The translations under genes and the position numbers were made by a program. 19,157 bases of DNA, from NCBI GenBank assembly GCA_002352425.1, contig DEIK01000001.1, forward strand, positions 8,845 to 28,001, in the 5' to 3' direction. The notes under the pieces are model-generated. The model had not been told where the DNA came from, ran no database searches, and was given only the letters and a program-made list of their open reading frames with translations. This DNA comes from Rhodobacteraceae bacterium UBA2776 (GTDB lineage: Bacteria > Pseudomonadota > Alphaproteobacteria > Rhodobacterales > Rhodobacteraceae). Of this stretch, positions 14,540 through 19,157 are shown piece after piece (the stretch's first letter is position 1; each line of letters begins with the position of its first letter).

Positions 14540-15421
14540 TTATAACAGAAACGCCAATGTCAGCGGAATTGTGATGACGGCCAACACGGTGGACACCACC
14601 ACCAGCCCCGCCACAGCGTCCGAATCCGCGCCGTATTTTTCGGCCAACATGTATGAGGTCACAGCCACGGGGGTCGAAATTTGTAACACCAGCACGGCAA
14701 ATGGGATGGCGGGCAGCGCCAGCCAAAGGCCCGTACCAACCGCCGCCCCGATGCAAATCACGACCTTGGCCAGAGATAACCAAACGGCGCGCCCCATGCG
14801 GCCAGGTTTAAGGCGGGCAACAGCGACGCCCAAAGTCAACAGCATTATGGGAATCGCCATTTGGCCGATCAATTGCAGTGTGTTGGTTAACGGTTTCGGG
14901 GTTTCCCAGCCCATCCACATGAATAAAGCGCCCAACAAAGTGGCGGCGACAATCGGCTCCTTCAGGGCTTTTAGAGGGGAGCCGCCGCCGGATACCAACC
15001 AGACGCCAAAGGTGAATGACAGCACCGCCATAATGGCAAAGACTACGACCGCATATCCCAATCCGACCTCGCCAAAAGCAAATAAAGCCAGTGGCAGGCC
15101 AAGGTTGCCTGTGTTGCCAAAAATAATGGGGGCAAGGTAGGTTCGGTTGTCCAAGTTGCTGATTTTAAGAATTAAATAGGAGGTTAACGTGACCGCGCCA
15201 TAAGCAACAAGGGCAGCCAATGAGAGAGTGGCCAGTGCCGTCGGGTCGATTTGGGTGCGCATCAGGGAGGTGAAGATCAGGCAGGGGACGGCCAATGTCA
15301 TGGCCAGTCGGGTTACGAATTCAACGCGGTATTCAAACCCCATTTTAACCCAGATAAACCCTATTGCGCCAAGCAAGAACACTGGCGTCACGATTTCGAG
15401 CACTGTTAGAAATAGGTTCAC
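14540..15421 (-). CDS. AEC family (auxin efflux carrier) transporter
   Basis: A 293-residue inner-membrane permease of the auxin efflux carrier family with about ten hydrophobic helices in two halves of five. Family marks include the first helix IVTPVFLLGAIGFIWVKMG, the LAVPCLIFTSL segment, YLAPIIFGNTGNLGLPLA with its helix-breaking Gly/Pro cross-over, and IPIMLLTLGVAVARL in the second half, ending with LQISTPVAVTSYMLAEKYGAD. Bacterial members move malate or other small organic acids, or amino acids; the substrate here is unknown. The start codon is GTG (15419-15421), supported by AAGGAA about eight bases upstream. The gene diverges from hspQ across about 78 bases. It is on the same strand as the downstream lipoprotein gene but that one seems to have its own promoter. 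Confidence 0.9.
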   Translation of the reverse strand: MNLFLTVLEIVTPVFLLGAIGFIWVKMGFEYRVEFVTRLAMTLAVPCLIFTSLMRTQIDPTALATLSLAALVAYGAVTLTSYLILKISNLDNRTYLAPIIFGNTGNLGLPLALFAFGEVGLGYAVVVFAIMAVLSFTFGVWLVSGGGSPLKALKEPIVAATLLGALFMWMGWETPKPLTNTLQLIGQMAIPIMLLTLGVAVARLKPGRMGRAVWLSLAKVVICIGAAVGTGLWLALPAIPFAVLVLQISTPVAVTSYMLAEKYGADSDAVAGLVVVSTVLAVITIPLTLAFLL

Positions 15422-15466
15422 AGACTGTTTCCTTATTTTGTGTCAAATCGCATGGACAACACGGTG

Positions 15467-15480
15467 ATTAAGGCTTTAAT
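15467..15480. promoter_or_regulatory. Near-palindrome between the AEC gene and hspQ
   Basis: ATTAAGGCTTTAAT is a 14-base near-palindrome with one mismatched pair, in the divergent region and about 20 bases before the hspQ start. It may be an operator or part of a promoter; no binding protein can be named. Confidence 0.25.
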
Positions 15481-15499
15481 AACGTCACATGGGGGCCAA

Positions 15500-15832
15500 A
15501 TGGCAATGTTAAAATCACACGCGAAATACCACTTGGGGCAAGTTGTGCGCCATCGCAAGCATCCTTTTCGGGGTGTGGTGTTTGATGTGGACGCCATGTT
15601 TGCCAATACCGAAGATTGGTATGAGGCGATTCCCGAGGAAGTGCGGCCCAATAAGGACCAGCCGTTTTACCACCTTTTGGCGGAAAACGATCAAAGCTAT
15701 TATGTGGCTTATGTGTCCGAGCAAAACCTGATTGCGGACTATACAGGCGAGCCGATCAGCCACCCGGATTTGACCGATCTATTCGGCGATTTTGAGGATG
15801 GTCAGTACCCTCTGCAGTTTCAACTAAATTAG
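15500..15832 (+). CDS. hspQ: Heat shock protein HspQ
   Basis: A 110-residue small cytosolic protein of the HspQ (YccV-like) family, a hemimethylated-DNA-binding fold that in E. coli works as a Lon specificity-enhancing factor and is heat induced. The pattern AKYHLGQVVRHRKHPFRGVVFDVDAMF, then QPFYHLLAENDQSYYVAYVSEQNL, is the standard core, and it is slightly longer than the E. coli protein owing to a C-terminal PISHPDLTDLFGDFEDG tail. The frame is open further upstream, but GGGGG at 15491-15495 precedes ATG 15500; a second ATG at 15506 is an alternative with better spacing. I saw no clear heat-shock promoter. It converges with the gamma-glutamyltransferase-family gene at a shared hairpin element. 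Confidence 0.9.
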   Translation: MAMLKSHAKYHLGQVVRHRKHPFRGVVFDVDAMFANTEDWYEAIPEEVRPNKDQPFYHLLAENDQSYYVAYVSEQNLIADYTGEPISHPDLTDLFGDFEDGQYPLQFQLN

Positions 15833-15845
15833 AACAAAGTCCCTC

Positions 15846-15869
15846 AAGCCTTACGGCTTTTCGCGCTAG
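15846..15869. terminator. Convergent-junction hairpin element, copy C
   Basis: AAGCC-TTAC-GGCTT (15846-15859) followed by TTCGCGCTAG. The CTA at 15866-15868 is the TAG stop of the opposing gene. It lies 13 bases after the hspQ stop and is the third close copy of the element at a convergent junction. Confidence 0.6.
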
Positions 15870-17446
15870 TATCCCAAGGCACAGCCGTCCTTGCGTGGAT
15901 CAGATGCGCCGATCAAGACGCCGTTTTTGTGGTCAATTTGAATCGCCTGGGCTCCGCCGATTGCGCCAGCGGGGACGATCACATTGTGCCCCATATCGGC
16001 CAATTCTTGGCGCACGGCGTCAGAATATCCACGCTCCACCGACATCTCGCCTTCAAAGGCAAAACTGCGTGGTGCATCAATCGCGGCTTGGGGGTGCAGG
16101 CCGAAATCGACCATATTGGTCAGGAAACGCGCATGGCCGTTTGGCTGATAAGCCCCGCCCATCACGCCAAAGGGCATAATCACTTTGCCGTCTTGTTTTA
16201 ACATGCCCGGGATGATGGTGTGCATGGGGCGTTTGCCACCGCCGGCCTCATTTGGGTGATCTTGGGTCAGATTGAATCCGGATCCGCGGTTTTGGAACAA
16301 GACCCCGAATTTATCGGAGGCAAGACCTGAACCAAAGGCGTAAAATGTTGAATAGATTATGGAAACAGCCATCTGATCCTTGTCAACGATGGTCAGGTAG
16401 ACCGTGTCTTTGTGTGTGTTTTGGGCCAGTTTTTCGGGGGTCTGCATGGCACGTTTTGGATCGATGAGGGCGGCCAGTTTGCTGGCTGTTTCGTCCGCCA
16501 ACATGTGATCCAGGCGTGTTGTCAGAGCGGCGTCAGCGATGAAACGGTCGCGAGCATCATAGGCCAGTTTGGCGGCTTCGGCCTCGATGTGGGCGCGCAT
16601 GGCCCCGAAGGGTTCCATTGACGGCAAATTAAAGTGCGACAGAATGTTGCCCATCAAAATCGCGGTGGCACCTTGGCCGTTTGGCGGGTGCTCCAGCAGT
16701 TCATAGCCTTTGTAAGTGCCCGCAACGGGAGTGGTGTATTCACAGGCGGTGGCGGCAAAATCATCGAGTGTGTGGCAGCCGCCCAAGGCTTGTAGGGACG
16801 CGACCATATCTTCGGCTACTTCGCCTTCGTAAAACCCGTCGCGACCGTCCATAGCGATGCGGCGTAGCACTTCTGCTTGTTGCGGCGCGCGGAACATTTG
16901 CCCTGCCGTTAGGGGGGTGCCGTCGTTCAGATAAAAGTCACGCGCGGCCCCTTGTAGGCGTTTGGCGTTGGCGGCCCAATCGAATGCGGTGCGCGGTGCT
17001 GCTGGAACACCGGTTTGGGCGTAATGGATGGCGGGGGCGAGGGTGGCTTTTAGCCCCAGTTTGCCCCAGTCTTTGGAAAGGCGGCAAAAGGCGTCAATCG
17101 CGCCAGGGATTGTGACGGCTTCGACGCCGCCAATCGGTATGGTTTTATGACCGTTGCGGCGTATTTTTTTGGCGGATAGCCCGGCGGGGGCACGGCCAGA
17201 GCCGTTTAGGGCGATCACGTCGTCGGTCCCAGCTGGGCTGAGCAGTACAAAGCAATCCCCGCCGATGCCAGTGCTTTGTGGTTCGCAAATGCCTAGTAAA
17301 ACCGAAGCTGCGATGGCGGCATCTACGGCGTTTCCGCCAGCCTCGAGCATTTGAACCGCGACTTTTGCGGCCAATGGGTGTGATGTGGCGCACATGGCGT
17401 TGCTGGCATAAACAGCAGAGCGGCCCGGCAGGTGGTAGTCGCGCAT
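15866..17446 (-). CDS. Gamma-glutamyltransferase family hydrolase, cytosolic (oxamate amidohydrolase-like)
   Basis: A 526-residue Ntn-hydrolase of the gamma-glutamyltransferase family, made as a proenzyme that cuts itself before its nucleophile. The predicted nucleophile is Thr348 in HKDTVYLTIVDKD, followed by FGSGLASDKFGVLFQNRGSGFNL. The substrate loop has GGGKRPMHTIIP, and MGGAYQPNGHAR and DAPRSFAF are further family marks. No signal peptide is visible from the chosen start, and GGT enzymes for glutathione are normally exported, so this resembles the cytosolic branch that includes HpxW-type oxamate amidohydrolase. The true substrate is not known. The frame is open to 17560, but AAGGGAG at 17453-17459 lies six bases before the ATG at 17446, which decides the start. 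It converges with hspQ. Confidence 0.9.
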   Translation of the reverse strand: MRDYHLPGRSAVYASNAMCATSHPLAAKVAVQMLEAGGNAVDAAIAASVLLGICEPQSTGIGGDCFVLLSPAGTDDVIALNGSGRAPAGLSAKKIRRNGHKTIPIGGVEAVTIPGAIDAFCRLSKDWGKLGLKATLAPAIHYAQTGVPAAPRTAFDWAANAKRLQGAARDFYLNDGTPLTAGQMFRAPQQAEVLRRIAMDGRDGFYEGEVAEDMVASLQALGGCHTLDDFAATACEYTTPVAGTYKGYELLEHPPNGQGATAILMGNILSHFNLPSMEPFGAMRAHIEAEAAKLAYDARDRFIADAALTTRLDHMLADETASKLAALIDPKRAMQTPEKLAQNTHKDTVYLTIVDKDQMAVSIIYSTFYAFGSGLASDKFGVLFQNRGSGFNLTQDHPNEAGGGKRPMHTIIPGMLKQDGKVIMPFGVMGGAYQPNGHARFLTNMVDFGLHPQAAIDAPRSFAFEGEMSVERGYSDAVRQELADMGHNVIVPAGAIGGAQAIQIDHKNGVLIGASDPRKDGCALGY

Positions 17447-17737
17447 AAGCATCTCCCTTGACGTATCTGAGGAGCCTAGGCTGATTGCGCGGCAATTCCA
17501 ATTTGATTTTCTGGGGAAGTAAACCTCGACGTCGCGAACTGGGTGGGGGCTATGAAACACGACGCCGAGGGAAGCTATATGCAGCTACCCTTACACTATC
17601 GCGGAGTATTCTGTTCGAGATGAGGAGCCTTTAGGGCAATTCTGGGGCGTTTTGAACTTTTCGATCCGGGATGCCAAAACTTGGATGCAAAACCTGTTGC
17701 CCGGTCCTGCGTCAAGGGTGGCATGATCAATGTTGGG
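17447..17737. other. Intergenic region without a gene, with a long inverted repeat
   Basis: About 290 bases between the anti-sigma gene and the gamma-glutamyltransferase-family gene. I see no credible gene. CCTCGACGTCG (17524-17534) and CGACGCCGAGG (17560-17570) pair over 11 bases with one mismatch around a 25-base loop. TGAGGAGCCT is repeated at 17468-17477 and 17621-17630; the first copy runs into the palindrome AGCCTAGGCT. This may be an untranslated leader of the downstream gene, an RNA element or a remnant. I could not match it to any known RNA family. Confidence 0.45.
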
Positions 17738-18172
17738 TTAGGATACAGGGAGATTCGGCAGCTCAATTGCGATGCGAAAGGTCAGAATATTTTTGCCACA
17801 TTTGCGTTTATATTCCAGATCCCGTGCCAGATCGCGAATCAAAAACCAGCCAAAACCACCTTCGGGAAGATCATCTACTTCGCAGTTTAGCGACGACAGG
17901 TTTCCAAGCGGGACGGTTCCATCGGGCATAGGATGGCCATTATCATTGAACGTACAATACAAGCCGCGCTCTTTGGGTTGGATGGTCAGCTCGATTACCC
18001 CGTCTGGCGAGTCGGCATAGGCGTGTTCAACAATGTTGTTCATCACCTCGGCCAACACCAATTCGATTGTGCCATAGTCTTCACCGGACAGGTTTAAAAC
18101 CCGCAAGGCCGAGATCGTATCTGCCAGCCCGTTTCGCACTGCAATTTCGGTGCCGGGAATGGCAAATTTCAT
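17738..18172 (-). CDS. RsbW-type anti-sigma factor / serine kinase (HATPase)
   Basis: A protein of about 144 residues with the GHKL ATP-binding fold of anti-sigma kinases. Its N-box is ELVLAEVMNNIVEHAY, the G1-type box is FNDNGHPMP, and the G2-type box is PEGGFGWFLIRDLARDLEYKR. Such proteins bind a sigma factor or other target and phosphorylate a STAS partner to inactivate it; the STAS gene lies directly upstream. The start is uncertain. Core similarity begins at MKFAIPGTEIAVRNG, used here, although no Shine-Dalgarno sequence precedes it. An earlier ATG at 18250 would overlap the STAS stop by 11 bases and add an AT-rich, non-conserved stretch. No sigma factor or phosphatase gene is in the window. 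Confidence 0.83.
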   Translation of the reverse strand: MKFAIPGTEIAVRNGLADTISALRVLNLSGEDYGTIELVLAEVMNNIVEHAYADSPDGVIELTIQPKERGLYCTFNDNGHPMPDGTVPLGNLSSLNCEVDDLPEGGFGWFLIRDLARDLEYKRKCGKNILTFRIAIELPNLPVS

Positions 18173-18239
18173 ATATTTGTCATGGTGTTGGGATGAGTTT
18201 GACAATGAGATTGCTCGATGTTTTACAGGTTTTGTCGTA

Positions 18240-18584
18240 TCAAGATGCATGGATAATGTTGGTAAATGCTGCATCTGTGGTGGAGTGGATGGCGAATACG
18301 CTGTCCATGCGGGTCAGCCGGAACACCTTGTCGACATTGTCGCTGAGGGTTGCCAATTCCAGTTTTTGATCTGGGGCCAGCAGTTTCATGGTGGCCACAA
18401 TGGCACCAAGACCGCTGCTGTCGATGAAATCAACATCGGCCAAATCCAGCACCACACGGGCAGGGCCACCATCGCAGGCGTCCCGCATTTCATCTTTAAA
18501 CTGGATCGCGATGGCCGCATCAATGCGCGGCATCACGGCGGTAATGATCAGCGCGTCGTTTCTGGTGGTTGTTTCTAGTTGCAT
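18240..18584 (-). CDS. STAS domain anti-sigma factor antagonist
   Basis: A 114-residue STAS protein of the SpoIIAA/RsbV type, the partner switch that releases a target from an anti-sigma kinase. The phosphorylation site is in VDFIDSSGLGAIVATMK, where Ser57 matches the Ser of SpoIIAA. The preceding strand (ARVVLDLADVDF) and the terminal helix are as expected and the length is typical. The start is supported by GGAG six bases before the ATG. It is the first gene of a unit with the HATPase downstream and diverges from the thiolase gene. Which pathway it controls, such as a general stress response, cannot be told from this window. Confidence 0.9.
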   Translation of the reverse strand: MQLETTTRNDALIITAVMPRIDAAIAIQFKDEMRDACDGGPARVVLDLADVDFIDSSGLGAIVATMKLLAPDQKLELATLSDNVDKVFRLTRMDSVFAIHSTTDAAFTNIIHAS

Positions 18585-18630
18585 CTTGCACTCCGTCGTA
18601 GTTCGTTAGGGCCAACGTAGCGGGCAATCG

Positions 18631-18658
18631 TTACCAATCGGTATGCAAGTCAGATTAT
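18631..18658 (+). promoter_or_regulatory. Possible promoter of the thiolase gene
   Basis: TTACCA (18631-18636) and GATTAT (18653-18658) are 16 bases apart, close to the expected spacing, and lie just upstream of the GAGGA ribosome site. The match to sigma-70 consensus is moderate. Confidence 0.3.
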
Positions 18659-18672
18659 TTGAGGATAGAGCC

Positions 18673-19157
18673 ATGAAGAACGTCGTTATCGCAGGTGCCG
18701 CGCGCACGCCAATGGGTGGATTTCAAGGGGTGTTTGCGGATGTCGATGCACCGGTTTTAGGGGGCGCTGCGATTAAGGCCGCTATCGAAGGAGCCGGGGC
18801 AAAACCTGAGCAAATTCAAGAGCTTTTGATGGGCTGCGTGTTGCCCGCTGGATTGGGCCAAGCGCCTGCGCGCCAAGCCGGATTTGCGGCAGGATTGGGC
18901 GAAGAAGTTCCCGCGACCACGCTGAATAAAATGTGTGGCTCGGGCATGAAAACGGCGATGGTGGCGTTTGATCAGATCGCTCTGGGCGGTACGGATGTGA
19001 TGGTGGCGGGCGGTATGGAAAGCATGACACAAGCGCCATATTTGCTGCCAAAAATGCGCGGCGGGGCGCGGATTGGGCATCAAAACGTACAGGACAGCAT
19101 GTTTTTGGACGGGCTTGAGGATGCCTATGACAAGGGGCGTTTGATGGGCACCTTCGC
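18673..19157 (+). CDS. Thiolase (acetyl-CoA C-acyltransferase), 5' part
   Basis: The first 161 residues of a thiolase, cut by the window edge and open to the last base. The N-terminus MKNVVIAGAARTPMGGFQG and the nucleophile Cys88 in TLNKMCGSGMK are diagnostic; this Cys takes the acyl group from acyl-CoA. TDVMVAGGMESMTQAPY follows. Members act in fatty-acid oxidation or in acetoacetyl-CoA synthesis; the rest of the protein would help to decide. The ATG at 18673 has GAGG eight bases upstream. It diverges from the STAS gene. No partner enzyme is visible. Confidence 0.93.
   Translation, partial: MKNVVIAGAARTPMGGFQGVFADVDAPVLGGAAIKAAIEGAGAKPEQIQELLMGCVLPAGLGQAPARQAGFAAGLGEEVPATTLNKMCGSGMKTAMVAFDQIALGGTDVMVAGGMESMTQAPYLLPKMRGGARIGHQNVQDSMFLDGLEDAYDKGRLMGTF

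Noticed and set aside
17447..17560. N-terminal extension of the gamma-glutamyltransferase-family protein
   Set aside because: The extra residues show no signal peptide or conserved pattern, while AAGGGAG with six-base spacing marks the ATG at 17446.
17671..17931. Plus-strand frame next to the anti-sigma gene
   Set aside because: Half of it is antisense to the HATPase gene and it has no family pattern or ribosome site.
1..19157. CRISPR array, insertion sequence, prophage, tRNA or rRNA gene
   Set aside because: I saw no repeat-spacer array, transposase, integrase or tRNA-like cloverleaf signature.

Overview
The window reads as ordinary housekeeping chromosome of an alphaproteobacterium, most likely order Rhodobacterales (Roseobacter/Rhodobacter group). 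This rests on the style of the proteins: an OmpR-family regulator resembling CenR, a TPR-bearing thioredoxin, stand-alone Lon-N and Trm112-like proteins, FtsK followed by LolA, an HspQ of the alphaproteobacterial type, and a STAS/anti-sigma pair. No genus can be given. There are no rRNA or tRNA genes, no transposases, no phage genes and no CRISPR array. Every gene is dense, intact and similar in codon use, apart from the first and last, which are cut by the window edges.

Layout. The 3' end of yggS (+, 1-414) converges on an L,D-transpeptidase (-, 427-933). That gene diverges from a CenR-like response regulator (+, 1101-1790), which ends at a strong terminator. An EntS-type MFS transporter and a small secreted protein of unknown function form a minus-strand pair (3680-1908). 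They diverge from exonuclease III (+, 3760-4548). Then come a thioredoxin/TPR protein (CnoX-like), a Lon-N domain protein and a Trm112-like protein, closely packed on the plus strand (4619-6365). A UbiH-family hydroxylase lies on the minus strand (7636-6410), divergent from an amidase (+, 7720-9051). An aminotransferase, ftsK and lolA follow on the plus strand (9169-13853). A lytic transglycosylase lipoprotein and an AEC permease are on the minus strand (15421-13868), and hspQ is on the plus strand (15500-15832). A cytosolic gamma-glutamyltransferase-family enzyme (17446-15866) and a STAS/HATPase partner-switch pair (18584-17738) are on the minus strand. The 5' part of a thiolase (+, 18673 onward) closes the window.

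Shared themes are cell envelope and division (L,D-transpeptidase, CenR-like regulator, FtsK, LolA, lytic transglycosylase), protein quality control (CnoX-like, Lon-N, HspQ) and signalling (response regulator, STAS/anti-sigma). The strand alternates often, which creates several convergent and divergent junctions.

I did not find a convincing new multi-gene system. The most interesting structure is non-coding: four of the five convergent gene junctions carry copies (three close, one degenerate) of one short hairpin element, with stop codons of the flanking genes lying inside it. Other points worth a look are repeated TGTTAC-type motifs between the regulator and the L,D-transpeptidase, two alternative hairpins in the regulator's 3' UTR, and a long inverted repeat upstream of the gamma-glutamyltransferase-family gene.
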